Shown piece after piece: positions 42,408 through 53,260 of a DNA stretch of 64,000 nucleotides. The translations under genes were made by a program, and so were the position numbers. The first letter of the stretch is position 1. Each line of letters begins with the position of its first letter. Below the pieces are notes generated by a model. It had not been told where the DNA came from, ran no database searches, and saw only the letters and a list, made by a program, of their open reading frames with translations. The stretch comes from Chitinophagales bacterium (GTDB taxonomy: Bacteria > Bacteroidota > Bacteroidia > Chitinophagales > Saprospiraceae): contig JAAFJN010000025.1 in NCBI GenBank assembly GCA_013298845.1, positions 1 through 64,000 of the forward strand, written 5' to 3'.

Positions 42408-44561
42408 TTATCGTATCAAGGTGACGTTTCCTTTTTTCTCGGTTACCGTTCCATTGAGGCACCGTACCCGATAATAGTACCCGTACGTTTCCATGGGTTG
42501 TGCCTGTCCTTTGTAGGTGCCGTCCCAGGCATCGGTCAAATTAAAGGCTTCAAATACTTTTTCACCCCAGCGGTTGTACACCATCCAATACACTTCATCA
42601 ATAAAGCGGCTTTCGATGCGCAATACATCGTTTTCGTTGTCGCCGTTGGGCGAAAAACCCGTTGGGAAAAAGATGTACGGATCGTCGCAAAAAGGATCAA
42701 TCACCACCACCCGCACGGTGACGGCATTGGTGCAACCCGATGTGGAGGTGACCACGACGGTATAATCGGTGGTGACTTCGGGGGTCGCAACGGGGTTGGC
42801 AATGTCGGGGTCCGAGAGCGTCGCCTCCGGGGTCCAGGCATAACTGACGTTGCCGGGAAAAACGGCGCTCAGTTGGCTGCTTTGCCCTTTTAAAATAGAT
42901 ACCGGATTGGCCGTGGCCGATAGTTGCCCCGGCCCTAATACTTGTACCGTGACCATTCGGGTCCATTCGCAGGTGGATGCGCTTTGGACAATTTTTACGG
43001 TGTAGGTCGTTGTGTTTTCGGGCGAAACCACGGGGTTGGCAGCGTTGACATCGTTAATTTCGGGGTCAGGCAGCCACGTATAACTCAGGTTAGGATTGGC
43101 GTTGGGGTAAAGGGGAATGGAGTCGCCAGCGCAAATGGAATAGGTATCGGTGAGGATTTGGCCGGGCGAAAAGGGGAGGTTAACCGGTACGTTAATCACA
43201 TCCTGGCAGCCGTTTCCGCCGGTGGCCGTAAGGCGCACGTTATAGGTGCCGGCGACTTTGAGTACGACACTGGTATCGGTGGTGCCGGACAAAAAGTTCA
43301 GGTTTCCCGGTCCGGTTACGCGCCAGTTGACGCCACTAATGCCAAAAATCGGGTCGGTGCTTTGGTCATTGAGGTGGAGGGTGGCACCGTTCTCGTCGCA
43401 TTCGATAAAATCAAGGTCAATGTTGGCGTCGGCCTGGGTTTCGGTGATCCACACATCCTGTATAATGGTGTCCGAACAACTGTAACCGGGGTTAACAATA
43501 AGCGCTACCTGGTACTGGCCGGTGTCGGGGTAGGTAAAGGTGGGGCTGTATTGGTCAGAAAAAAGGCCAAGGTTGCCTCCCCAATCAAAATACCAATTGG
43601 AAATACCCAGATCATTTAACTGCGTTTGATTCACGAAATTCACTTCGAGGTTGTCGCATTGGCGCACGGGCGCGGTGTACGCCGCAACGGGTACGCCACA
43701 ATCGGCTACATTATATTGAAAATCGCGGCGGGTAATGGAAATAATTTCGCCGTCGCGGTATTCATCCACGCAGACTCCCACCACAAAATTGCCCACCAGG
43801 TTGGGCACGCCGGTCATAAACCCGGTGGCCGGATCAATGGTAAGCGGGTCGCCGCCGAGCAGGTTGGTGAGGTCATAAGGTAGTTTCCATTCCACTTCTT
43901 CGTAAGGCCCGTTGTAAGGTGGTTGGGGCATGGGGTCAAGTGAGGTGGCCCCCGAAAGCGGCGTACAGAGCCGGTACACCAATGAATCGCCTTCCGGGTC
44001 GGTGGCGCCGTGGTCAAAATCTATGGGTTCGTGTACACAGATAGCCAAAGGGGGCCAGTTGTTGTATACCGCGCTGGAGTTGCATTCGGCAATGGCTTTG
44101 TCGGTAATTTCGGAAATAATGGTAATGCCCACATCTTCCGGCAGGGGGATATTGCGAATCAACTCGTTGCGGCAACACCGCTGATACACCAATTTATAAC
44201 CACCGGGAATGGGCGGGAGTTTTACCGTGGTGAGATAAGTGGTTCGGTGCACACAAATGTTGGGCGGACGGGTGAGGCAGGGGTTGTTAAGATAAATGAG
44301 CAGGGTATCGTCTTGTTGGTTCCAGACCAATAATTTTTGTTCCAATAACTCAAAATTACTGTTAAAAATACCCAGTGAGGCCGGGTCGTCAAATGGTGGA
44401 ACACCGTTGAAGCAATCCCGGTAAACACTGAGTTTTATTTCGTACATGTCATCACCAAGGCAACGGTATGTAATTTCGCCGCCCACGATGTGCGTGGCCA
44501 TTATTTTCCCGTGAGCCAGGAGCATAATTAAAAATAAAAAAATAATTTTTAGATGAGACAT
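42408..44561 (-). CDS. PKD-containing surface protein with T9SS type B (gliding-motility-associated) C-terminus
   Basis: The 717-residue protein has a signal peptide and then THIVGGEITYRCLGDDMYEI, a conserved opening of a large Bacteroidota surface family, with several CxxxxxC pairs and CCRNELIRNI. PKD-like domains follow (ISNWYFDWGGNLGLFSDQYS and the YTWLPDPEI and YAWTPEATL stretches). The C-terminal domain is type B: FPTGFSPNGDNENDVLRI, YNRWGEKVFEAFNLTDAWDG and GNVTLIR. It is secreted by the type IX system. It faces the 2752-residue protein divergently across 267 bases. Confidence 0.87.
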   Translation of the reverse strand: MSHLKIIFLFLIMLLAHGKIMATHIVGGEITYRCLGDDMYEIKLSVYRDCFNGVPPFDDPASLGIFNSNFELLEQKLLVWNQQDDTLLIYLNNPCLTRPPNICVHRTTYLTTVKLPPIPGGYKLVYQRCCRNELIRNIPLPEDVGITIISEITDKAIAECNSSAVYNNWPPLAICVHEPIDFDHGATDPEGDSLVYRLCTPLSGATSLDPMPQPPYNGPYEEVEWKLPYDLTNLLGGDPLTIDPATGFMTGVPNLVGNFVVGVCVDEYRDGEIISITRRDFQYNVADCGVPVAAYTAPVRQCDNLEVNFVNQTQLNDLGISNWYFDWGGNLGLFSDQYSPTFTYPDTGQYQVALIVNPGYSCSDTIIQDVWITETQADANIDLDFIECDENGATLHLNDQSTDPIFGISGVNWRVTGPGNLNFLSGTTDTSVVLKVAGTYNVRLTATGGNGCQDVINVPVNLPFSPGQILTDTYSICAGDSIPLYPNANPNLSYTWLPDPEINDVNAANPVVSPENTTTYTVKIVQSASTCEWTRMVTVQVLGPGQLSATANPVSILKGQSSQLSAVFPGNVSYAWTPEATLSDPDIANPVATPEVTTDYTVVVTSTSGCTNAVTVRVVVIDPFCDDPYIFFPTGFSPNGDNENDVLRIESRFIDEVYWMVYNRWGEKVFEAFNLTDAWDGTYKGQAQPMETYGYYYRVRCLNGTVTEKKGNVTLIR

Positions 44562-44828
44562 GGACCGAAACGTATGGTGATTTTTTTAAAAAATGGGAAC
44601 AAAAAGTTCCAAGATACCCATTCAGGATAAGGCTGGTTATCCATCCGCGAAAATGCACCAAATTTTATTAACAGGACGCATTTATTTGCTGTAATGCTGC
44701 ATTCGGTTAAATTTTTGCAAAGGAACTTTTTAAATCTTTCTACCTTAGCCGCCTTATCTTTTATTAATCCTTATCCTTTTCATCCCATGCTTACGATTGA
44801 TCTCCGCACCCTCGCGGATACTCACTTT

Positions 44829-47800
44829 ATGGTTTATTTTCAAAAAAATTTTGTTCGGACAAAAACACCATTACTGATTACAGTTCTAATGTGTTTAGGC
44901 TTTTTCTTTCACGTTCCGGTTTTTAGCCAGCCTTGTCCTACCCTTAGCCAAAGTTCTACCCTCACTTCATCCGATTGTGCACCGGGTTTTACGCCCTGTA
45001 CGTTGTGCCCCGGCGATATGTTTACCTTAAATACCACCGGAACGGGTTTGCAGCCCGGTACCTGTATTGACTGGTATTACGGTACTTCTGCCGGATTTAA
45101 CCCGTACGCGGGCCAGGGTATTTTGCTTGGGTGTTCGCCGGTGGAAGTAGCACCGCCGTCGGCTTGTTCTTCCTGCCCGCTTACCCTGGCGTTGTACGTT
45201 AATGCCTGCGGCACCGAAGCCAACAACGAAATTGTGGCCATGTGGTCGGGCAGTGGTTTCGCAGTAGATGACCTGTCCATTGATTTTGCCGATGCCGTGG
45301 ACGACGGGGCCGGTAATTTTGACATTGGCGGTGGTTGCGGGTGGCAGGAACCCTCGGCGGGGGCCATTGCTTCCATTCAGAGCATTTGCACCGGCGCTAC
45401 CATTGTGGGGGCCGGACCAGGCGAAGTGGTACCTTCGGGGGTTCCGGTGATTATTTTTACCAGCGCCGGTTACGATTTTAACTACAATTTTGGGTCGTTG
45501 TGCCCTTTTTCGCCCGTGATTTACGTCATGCAAAACGGCTGTACCCGTGCGCTGGACGCTTTTCCCAACAGCGGCGGTTCGGTGTCAACCAATATCAGCC
45601 TGAGTTGCGGTTGTAACGATAATACGACTTACAATCCCGGTTCTTTGGCGGGCGGCGACGGCGCTTTTGTCACCGATGCCGGTTTCTTTTTTCCCATTTA
45701 CGGCAATGCCAGTTGTGGTTTCCCCAATCTACCCGGCGGCGGTGGCGGTGGCGGCACTTCGCCGTTTACCATTCCTCCCTTTGATGTCACCATCACCGAT
45801 GCCATGTGCAACGGCGGGCCTTATTGGGTAAAAGGTATCATCAACCCGTTACCATCCGGATGTCCCCAAACGACCACCAACGCACTGCAATTTAACGTGC
45901 CTTGTCCCAATCCGGTGTTGCAACCCGGCCCGGATATGTGCAGCAGCGCGGCGTTGTTTAATTTAACCACTTTGGCAGATCCGACGGTGCCCAACGGTAC
46001 CTGGTCGGGTCCCGGCGTTTCGGGAACCAATTTTAACCCCGCCGGTTTGTCGGGGCCGGTAACACTGACATTTACGCCCAGCGGTCCCTGCGGCACGGAT
46101 GCCACCACCACAATTAATGTTTTTGAAAGTCCGGTGGCCGTTCTGGATCCCGTTCCCAACCTTTGCGCGGGGCAGTCGGCCAGTTTGGACATTAATTTTA
46201 CCGGAGAAGCCCCGTTTACGTTTACCCTCACCGCCAACGGCAGCCCCGCCGGAGCATTTACGGTGAATGGCAACAGCATCAGTATTCCCATTACCCCGGC
46301 CCCGCCATCGGTGACGTACACGGTCACCAACCTCTCCGATGCCAATTGCGCCGGTTTGCCCGTTTCGACAACGGTAACGGTGTCGGCTCCCGCAACGGCG
46401 GCGCTGTCGCTCAGTGGCCCTAATGTGGTGTGCAGCGGCGAAGAAGCCACGTTTTCGGTGAATTTTACCGGCGGAAATGCGCCTTTTGTGTTTACACCCG
46501 TGCTCAATGGGGTGCCGCAGGGCGAACAAACTTCCAATGTGGAGCCGGTGGTGTTTTCGTTACCGGTGAACATTGGCAATAATACCATCACCATCACCAA
46601 TGCCTCGGCGGGAGATTGTCCCGCGCCGAGTTCGGGTACTGCAAATGTGACGGGTGTGGCCACGCCCACCGCCACGTTGCTCAATAGTCCCAATACACTT
46701 TGCCAGGGGACCAGCGACGTTATTCAGGTGCAAATCACCGGAACCGGTTCTTTTTCATTGGTGTATGCCATTAACGGCGCAAATCAGCCCCCCGTGACTG
46801 TTTCGGCCCCGCAGGCGAATATTACCGTACCGGTTTCCGTTGGTACCAATGATTTTACCCTGGTCAGTCTCACCGGCGGCGTTTGTCCCGGCGAGGTGAG
46901 CGGCGACGATATGACCACGGTTCAGGCCATTCCAACGGCTACATTAAGCGGTGGAACGGCGCTTTGTTCGGCGGTCCCGGTCACGCTCACCATTGACTAC
47001 ACCCCCGATGACCTACCGGCAACCATTCAATATACAGCCAACGGGATACCTCAGACGGCGTTATTAGCGGGTAGTTCACCGTTCGATTTTGTGGTAAACC
47101 CAACCACCAGTACGACCTACACCCTTACGTCTATTTCAACGGGTATTTGCACCAGTCCCCTTAATTCCAGCACTTTGGTGACATTTTCGGCGTCCGGAAC
47201 GGCGACATTGGCACTAAATGGCCCCAACGCGGTTTGTCCGGGGCAATCGGCCAGTTTTACCGTAGATTTTTCGGAATTGGTCGCACCTTTTATTTTTACC
47301 CCGGTGCTCAACGGCGTAGCGCAGGCCGAACAGGCGGCCAATAACGAACCGGTACAGTTTTCATTACCAATGATGGCGGGTACCAATACCATTACCATTA
47401 CCAATGCCTCTTCGGGCGATTGTCCGGCGGCTCCCAGTGGAACGGCGACCGTGACAGGACTTACGGCACCCACTGCCCAATTGGTGAGTAGTAAAAAGAC
47501 CATTTGCCAGGGACAAAATGACACGATTCAGGTGTTGGTGACGGGCACGGGCACGTTTTCGCTGACGTATGCCCTCAACGGCGTAGCGCAACCACCCGTT
47601 ACCGTGGCGGCTCCCCAGGCTTTAATTCCGGTGGCGGCGAACGTTGGCCAAAATATATTCACCCTTTCCGGGCTAACCGGCGGCCCTTGTCCCGGGACGG
47701 TATCGGGGCGGGATACCACCATCGTAGAGGTGGCCCCAACGGCTACTTTGACGGGGACAACTTCAACTTGTCAGGCCGGTGGAACGGTGCCGTTGACCTT

Positions 47801-50800
47801 AAATATCAATCCCAATATTCCGGCGACGGTGCAGGTTTCGGCCAATGGTACGCCGCAGGCCCCGCTTGTGGTGGGCAGTTCGCCGTTTGTGTGGAACGTG
47901 AACCCTACCGTTACCACGATTTATACGTTAACGGGTATTTCGGCGGGTGTTTGTACCAATACTTTAAATTCGAGCGCAACGGTGACCATTTCCACCAGCG
48001 GAACGGCTATTTTGTCGTTGAATGGCCCCGCCTCGGTTTGTTCTGGCCAAAATGCCGAATTAATGGTGGATTTTTCGGTGGTTGCCGCGCCATTTTCGTT
48101 TACGCCCATTGTCAACGGCGTGCCGCAGGCCACACAGATTGCCAACATTGAACCGGTAATGTTTTCCGTTCCGGTGGCCATTGGGCCTAATAATATCGCA
48201 ATTTCCAATGCTTCAGCGGGAAATTGCGCCGCCGTTGCCAGCGGACTGGCCAGCGTAACGGGGTTAAACGCACCCACGGCCCAATTGGTAAGCAGCCCCA
48301 AAACGATTTGTCAGGGGCAAAGTGACACCATTCAGGTGTTGTTGACGGGAACGGGGAATCTTACCTTGTCGTACGCATTAAACGGGGTGTCGCAACCGCC
48401 CGTAACGGTCACGGCCCCGCAAGCCCTGATTCCCGTGGCTTCGGGGGTAGGGCAGAATATTTACACCCTCATCAGTATTGAGGATGCGGTTTGTACGGGT
48501 ACTGTATCGGGCAGCGATACCACCATAGTACAGGCGGCCCCCAACGCGGCGTTGTCCGGCTCGGTGTCGTTGTGTCAGGCGGGCGCGACCGTGCCATTAA
48601 CCCTTAATTACAGTCCGGGAAGTGTTCCGGCGACGATTCAATACACGGCCAACGGCGTTCCGCAAACGGCCATTAACGCTACTACTTCGCCGTTTATACT
48701 GAACGTAACACCTTCGGTAACAACGGTTTATGCACTTACTTCCATTACGGCGGCTGGTTGCGCCAATGCCGCTTTCGCGACGGCAACGGTGACGGTAGGG
48801 GCAGGCCCTACGGCGGTGATTTCGGGCAATAATAACCTTTGTCTCAACGGCGGCGGCGATTCCATTACGGTGAATTTGGCCGGTGGGGGGCCTTACACGT
48901 TTGTGTATTCGATTAATGGTGTAGCGCAACCACCCATTACCACCAATTTGTCTGAAATAAAAATATACGTGAATCCTTCCGGGTACACGCGTTACGAATT
49001 GGTATCGGTATCGAATCCTTTTTGCGCGGGCACGGTATCGGGTTTGGCGGAAATTTTTGTTTTTGTAAATTCCAACGCCAATTTACCCGCCGATTTGACC
49101 TTTTGCAACGGCGTAAGTACCACCATTTTGGTTAATGTGACGGGAACGGCCCCGTTTACCCTGTTTTATGCCATCAATGGCGTTGTACAACCTTCGGTCA
49201 CTACCGACGAAGGTCCCATCCCGATTTTGGCCAATATCACCCAAACAACGGTGTATAAACTCATCAATATCCAATCGCCGGGGTGTAACGAAATTTTGAC
49301 GGATTCGATGATCATTACGATCAATCACCCACCGACCATTGCCAATTTGGTGCGCAATTGCGACCCGGTAGCGGGGACTTATACCGTTGAATTTGACATT
49401 GTGGGTGGTACCGCACCTTATACTTTAACGGCGGGTAGCGGGACATTTACCAATAACCATTTTGTGAGTTCGGCCATTCCGCAGGCCAATAATTACGCTT
49501 TTTCGTTTAACGATGCCAATAACTGCGGTACGGTGGATGTCAACGGCGTTTCTACCTGCAATTGCACCTCCAATGCGGGTACCATGAATGCCACGCCGCT
49601 GTTGTTGTGCGCCGGTGAAACGGCTACCGCCACCCACAATGGCAACCAAACGCTCGATAACGACGATATTTTAGCCTTTATCCTGCACAATCAACCGAGT
49701 TTACCTTTAGGTCAAATTTTGGCGTGGAGCGCGACACCTTCTTTTAACTGGAATCCGGCGTGGCAAACGGGCACTACCTATTATATATCGGCCATTGCGG
49801 GCAACGGGCAGCCCAACGGCGAAGTGTCTTTAACGGATATTTGTTTATCGGTGGCCGTTGGAACCCCGGTGACCTGGAGGCCATTGCCCACGGCGACGCT
49901 TCCTTCGATTGATGTTAATGTTTGCGCGGGACAACCGCACCTAATTCCGGTAGAAATGACGGGAACGGGACCATTTACGCTGAATTTTGTCCAAAATGGC
50001 GTACCCGGTTCGGTGGGGCCAGTCAACAACGATACCTTATTTATCCCGGGAACAGCCACCACGCAGCCCTGGATCGTGGAACTCACCGGCGTAACGGATG
50101 CTTTTTGCCCCAACACCCTCGACAGTACCATTGCCGTCATTACCCACGCGGCACCGCAGGCCGGGGCGGTATCCATTCTTTGTGATTTTGCCAACAACAC
50201 GTACACGTTGTCGTTTATCGTCACGGCGGCCAACCTGAACGAGGTGATTGTGCAGGGGGTAAATGGCACGTTGAACCCGCAAACGGGGGTGTTTACATCG
50301 TTGCCCATTCCCAAAACCGATAATTATAACATTGTTGTTAAAGACCAATGGGCTTGTGACAGTGTGGTGTTGTCGGGAATGGCCATTTGTGATTGTACCA
50401 CCAACGCGGGTGTTTTACCGACGCAAAGTATTTCGGTTTGTGCGGGTCAAAATGTAAGTTTTAACGGCGCAACGGGCGTTGTTTTGGCCAATGGCGATGT
50501 GTTGCGGTATTTTTTGGTGACCAATCCCGCGCCGCCATTTGCCAATATTGTGGCCCAAAGCACCACGCCTTCGTTTTTGTTTTTCCCGGGACAAACCATT
50601 CCCGGCACGACGTATTACGCAGTGGCGGTGGTCGGTCCGGCGCTCGGAACGGGTATTGATCTCGTTCATCCGTGCACCCGGTTTTCCAACGCGATTCCGG
50701 TATTGTGGCGGGCGTTACCAACGGCGACCATGACCGGCCCGACGAATATTTGCCGGGGCGAACCGGTGTTTTTGCAAATTAACCTCACCGGCGGCGACGA

Positions 50801-53087
50801 TTATGTTTATACCATCAATGGTTTTAATTTTAGTCAAACGGTGCAAAACGATACCAGTCAGGTCAATTTTATCCCGGTTACGCCGTTGCAAACCACCAAT
50901 TACAGCATTACCGGTCTGAGCGCCAATGGCTGTTCGGGGGTGAATTCGGGTGGATTAACCACGATTCAGGTGCGTCCGGTGCCCGAAATTGTGGATATTG
51001 AACAAATTTGCGCCCCCGATCGCCTGTCCTTTGTATTAACCTTTAAAGTGTCCAATGGCCCGGCGAATAACACAACGTACACCGTTACGGGCATTACGGG
51101 CACCTTTCAGGATACGTTGTTTACCTCCGATCCCATTCCGGCCAATTCCTCCTACGGTATCACGGTGTCTAATCCAACGGGATGCAGTTCCAGTTTGGCG
51201 GGTTTTGGTACCTGCGAATGCCAAACCGACGCGGGCAGTATTACGCCCGGGGTAACGGAGGTGTGTGTAACGGGTACGGTGACGGTAACGCCCGGCGGCG
51301 ATGAGGTACTGGAATCGGGCGATGGTTTGTATTTTATTTTGTGCAGCGATCCCGCCATTTTGCCCGCGGGTTTATTGGCGGTGAACGATATTCCGCAGTT
51401 TAGTTTTATCCCCGGTATGGCCGAAGACTTTACCTATTACGTGGTAGCAGTGGCGGGTACGGTGTTGCCCAACGGCGACATTAATTTTGCCAATCTTTGC
51501 CTCGATTACAGCAATAGTATTCCGGTGGTATTCCACACGCCGCCGCAGGCGGAATTGGGCTTGGCCGATACGATTTTGTGTCAGGGAGAGTCGTTTTTTA
51601 TGCCGGTGCAATTGGTGGGCAATCCGCCGTTTTCGTTGACGTATTCGATTAATGGCGCGGTTTTGCCGTCGGTAACCACCAGTTTGAACAGTTTTACCAT
51701 TAGTTCTTCCAATATTCAGGAGGATCAATTGTTTCTCCTGACGGGCATTAGCGATGCGTATTGCGCGGGTACGGTGACGGGCATGGCCAATATTCGCATT
51801 CAGCCCAGTCCGGCGATTGTTCTTTTGGGAGGAGATACCATTTGTCCCGGCGGGGTGGCGACGTTAACGCTACAACTCGAAAATGCCGATTCGGCGCAGG
51901 TGGAAATTTTGACCAGTACGGGGGCTTCTTTATCGTTTAATAACGTTAAAAACGGCTTTACAATTGATGTTTCACCGTCGGCGACCACCACGTATAGTTT
52001 TGGCAACGTGGTATTTTGGGACAATGATTGCCCCGGTAAAGTATCGGGAACGGCCCTGATTACGGTAGAACCCGTCGTAATTACGGCCGAAATATCGGAT
52101 TTTAACGGATTTGGCGTGACTTGTCCCGGTTACAACGATGGCTCGGCGCTGGTGTCCATTTCGGGCGGCAGCGGGCAGTACACCTGGGTTTGGAGCAGCG
52201 GCGAAACAGGTTTGGCACTTAGTAATTTGAGCGCGGGTTCGTACACCGTAACCATCACGGATGCCAGCGGATGCACCTTGGTCGAAACGGTGGTCATTAC
52301 CGCCCCCGAACCCATTGATTTTACGTTAGAAATTCAGAATCCGTCGTGTTATTCGACCAATTCGGGTGCCATTATCCTCGATAGTTTGTCGGGTGGGGCA
52401 GGGGAGTACACCATTGCGGTGAACGGTTTGCCGCAATCGGCCGCGCCGCCGGTGGTGCTCGAAAATTTGTCTTCGGGCGCGTACGAGGTGGTGGTGACGG
52501 ATAAAAACGGTTGCAGTGGCGAACAGAATGCCACGTTGAACAATCCGCCCGAATTACTGGTGAATTTGGGCGATGATCTTGTGCTTTCGCTGGGTGATAG
52601 TGTGCAACTCACCGCGCAGGTCAACGCCGATGTGTTACAAAAAGTCATCTGGGATACCTCGTCGTTTTATACCCGGGTGGATTCATTGGTGGCGGTGATT
52701 CGCCCGTTGTACGCTTTGGTCTATTCAGTAACGGTCACCGATACGGCTGGATGTACGGCTACCGACGATATTTTGGTGTCGGTTCGGCGTGATAATTTGG
52801 TGTATGTACCCAATGTTTTTTCGCCGCAATCGAACGATGGCAACAACACTTTAACGGTATTTGCGGGTAATGAAGTGGTGCAGGTGCGTATGATGCAAAT
52901 TTTTGACCGTTGGGGCGATTTGTTGTTTGAACAACGCAGTTTTTTACCCAATAACCCCGCCACCGGCTGGAATGGTCGTGCGCGCAACCGCTTTGTGCAG
53001 CCGGGTGTGTACGTGTATCGTTTGGAAATTGAACGGATTGACGGCACAACGGAGGTCATTCACGGCGATATAACGGTGGTGCGGTAG
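44829..53087 (+). CDS. Giant repeat-rich surface protein with T9SS type B C-terminal domain
   Basis: From ATG 44829 this is a 2752-residue protein with a signal peptide (hydrophobic core LLITVLMCLGFFF, ending VFSQ). The in-frame starts at 44694 and 44787 would place 32-45 residues before the signal and are less likely. A cysteine-rich N-terminal domain comes first. Then Ig-like modules appear as three copies of a 268-residue unit (DNA 46398-48800) and three copies of a 276-residue unit (49557-52000). Two SprB-type repeats follow near the end (VTCPGYNDGSALVSISGG, PSCYSTNSGAI), then the type B gliding-motility-associated domain (YVPNVFSPQSNDGNNTL, IFDRWGDLLFEQ). Likely a surface adhesin or sheath component. 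Confidence 0.85.
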   Translation: MVYFQKNFVRTKTPLLITVLMCLGFFFHVPVFSQPCPTLSQSSTLTSSDCAPGFTPCTLCPGDMFTLNTTGTGLQPGTCIDWYYGTSAGFNPYAGQGILLGCSPVEVAPPSACSSCPLTLALYVNACGTEANNEIVAMWSGSGFAVDDLSIDFADAVDDGAGNFDIGGGCGWQEPSAGAIASIQSICTGATIVGAGPGEVVPSGVPVIIFTSAGYDFNYNFGSLCPFSPVIYVMQNGCTRALDAFPNSGGSVSTNISLSCGCNDNTTYNPGSLAGGDGAFVTDAGFFFPIYGNASCGFPNLPGGGGGGGTSPFTIPPFDVTITDAMCNGGPYWVKGIINPLPSGCPQTTTNALQFNVPCPNPVLQPGPDMCSSAALFNLTTLADPTVPNGTWSGPGVSGTNFNPAGLSGPVTLTFTPSGPCGTDATTTINVFESPVAVLDPVPNLCAGQSASLDINFTGEAPFTFTLTANGSPAGAFTVNGNSISIPITPAPPSVTYTVTNLSDANCAGLPVSTTVTVSAPATAALSLSGPNVVCSGEEATFSVNFTGGNAPFVFTPVLNGVPQGEQTSNVEPVVFSLPVNIGNNTITITNASAGDCPAPSSGTANVTGVATPTATLLNSPNTLCQGTSDVIQVQITGTGSFSLVYAINGANQPPVTVSAPQANITVPVSVGTNDFTLVSLTGGVCPGEVSGDDMTTVQAIPTATLSGGTALCSAVPVTLTIDYTPDDLPATIQYTANGIPQTALLAGSSPFDFVVNPTTSTTYTLTSISTGICTSPLNSSTLVTFSASGTATLALNGPNAVCPGQSASFTVDFSELVAPFIFTPVLNGVAQAEQAANNEPVQFSLPMMAGTNTITITNASSGDCPAAPSGTATVTGLTAPTAQLVSSKKTICQGQNDTIQVLVTGTGTFSLTYALNGVAQPPVTVAAPQALIPVAANVGQNIFTLSGLTGGPCPGTVSGRDTTIVEVAPTATLTGTTSTCQAGGTVPLTLNINPNIPATVQVSANGTPQAPLVVGSSPFVWNVNPTVTTIYTLTGISAGVCTNTLNSSATVTISTSGTAILSLNGPASVCSGQNAELMVDFSVVAAPFSFTPIVNGVPQATQIANIEPVMFSVPVAIGPNNIAISNASAGNCAAVASGLASVTGLNAPTAQLVSSPKTICQGQSDTIQVLLTGTGNLTLSYALNGVSQPPVTVTAPQALIPVASGVGQNIYTLISIEDAVCTGTVSGSDTTIVQAAPNAALSGSVSLCQAGATVPLTLNYSPGSVPATIQYTANGVPQTAINATTSPFILNVTPSVTTVYALTSITAAGCANAAFATATVTVGAGPTAVISGNNNLCLNGGGDSITVNLAGGGPYTFVYSINGVAQPPITTNLSEIKIYVNPSGYTRYELVSVSNPFCAGTVSGLAEIFVFVNSNANLPADLTFCNGVSTTILVNVTGTAPFTLFYAINGVVQPSVTTDEGPIPILANITQTTVYKLINIQSPGCNEILTDSMIITINHPPTIANLVRNCDPVAGTYTVEFDIVGGTAPYTLTAGSGTFTNNHFVSSAIPQANNYAFSFNDANNCGTVDVNGVSTCNCTSNAGTMNATPLLLCAGETATATHNGNQTLDNDDILAFILHNQPSLPLGQILAWSATPSFNWNPAWQTGTTYYISAIAGNGQPNGEVSLTDICLSVAVGTPVTWRPLPTATLPSIDVNVCAGQPHLIPVEMTGTGPFTLNFVQNGVPGSVGPVNNDTLFIPGTATTQPWIVELTGVTDAFCPNTLDSTIAVITHAAPQAGAVSILCDFANNTYTLSFIVTAANLNEVIVQGVNGTLNPQTGVFTSLPIPKTDNYNIVVKDQWACDSVVLSGMAICDCTTNAGVLPTQSISVCAGQNVSFNGATGVVLANGDVLRYFLVTNPAPPFANIVAQSTTPSFLFFPGQTIPGTTYYAVAVVGPALGTGIDLVHPCTRFSNAIPVLWRALPTATMTGPTNICRGEPVFLQINLTGGDDYVYTINGFNFSQTVQNDTSQVNFIPVTPLQTTNYSITGLSANGCSGVNSGGLTTIQVRPVPEIVDIEQICAPDRLSFVLTFKVSNGPANNTTYTVTGITGTFQDTLFTSDPIPANSSYGITVSNPTGCSSSLAGFGTCECQTDAGSITPGVTEVCVTGTVTVTPGGDEVLESGDGLYFILCSDPAILPAGLLAVNDIPQFSFIPGMAEDFTYYVVAVAGTVLPNGDINFANLCLDYSNSIPVVFHTPPQAELGLADTILCQGESFFMPVQLVGNPPFSLTYSINGAVLPSVTTSLNSFTISSSNIQEDQLFLLTGISDAYCAGTVTGMANIRIQPSPAIVLLGGDTICPGGVATLTLQLENADSAQVEILTSTGASLSFNNVKNGFTIDVSPSATTTYSFGNVVFWDNDCPGKVSGTALITVEPVVITAEISDFNGFGVTCPGYNDGSALVSISGGSGQYTWVWSSGETGLALSNLSAGSYTVTITDASGCTLVETVVITAPEPIDFTLEIQNPSCYSTNSGAIILDSLSGGAGEYTIAVNGLPQSAAPPVVLENLSSGAYEVVVTDKNGCSGEQNATLNNPPELLVNLGDDLVLSLGDSVQLTAQVNADVLQKVIWDTSSFYTRVDSLVAVIRPLYALVYSVTVTDTAGCTATDDILVSVRRDNLVYVPNVFSPQSNDGNNTLTVFAGNEVVQVRMMQIFDRWGDLLFEQRSFLPNNPATGWNGRARNRFVQPGVYVYRLEIERIDGTTEVIHGDITVVR
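46398..48800 (+). repeat. Three tandem 0.8-kb in-frame repeats (unit A) inside the giant T9SS gene
   Basis: Unit starts near 46398, 47202 and 48006 (period about 804 bases). Each opens with LSGPN/LNGPN/LNGPA and contains the strands FTPVLNGV, LNGV-QPPVTV and a TCQ-like cysteine, and each encodes three Ig-like subdomains of about 90 residues. Units 2 and 3 are more alike than unit 1. Confidence 0.75.
49557..52050 (+). repeat. Three tandem 0.83-kb in-frame repeats (unit B) inside the giant T9SS gene
   Basis: Unit starts near 49557, 50388 and 51213, each at a C-C-x-NAG or C-C-x-DAG motif followed by a cysteine-containing strand, a TYY motif and a proline-rich turn before an Ig-like pair. The period is about 828 bases. 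Unit B is different from unit A. Confidence 0.7.
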
Positions 53088-53108
53088 GGGAGGGTTGAAT
53101 TTGTTTTG

Positions 53109-53202
53109 AGGGTTGAATTTGTTGAATTTGTTTTGCCCGTCGTAGGCTTCCGGCGGCGAGATGTGCATCCCGGAGGTACGGAGTGGATGACATCTCAAAG
53201 CG
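53109..53202. repeat. Dispersed intergenic repeat, copy 2 (two modules)
   Basis: 53109-53146 is the inverse of 63823-63859 with one deletion and one change (reverse complement reads CCTACGACGGGCAAAACAAA and on). 53131-53202 matches 37297-37368 with the two hairpins slightly altered (GAGATG-TGCATCCC and GTGGATGACATCTC). The region starts 22 bases after the giant gene. Confidence 0.6.
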
Positions 53203-53260
53203 GAACAGATTTTTGGCCAAAGACATTACGCATAGAGTGGTCTCATCGCGCTAAAAAATT

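Noticed and set aside
42942-43619. 225-residue plus-strand ORF inside the PKD-containing T9SS gene
   Set aside because: Gly/Val-rich shadow of the minus-strand gene with no recognisable domain.
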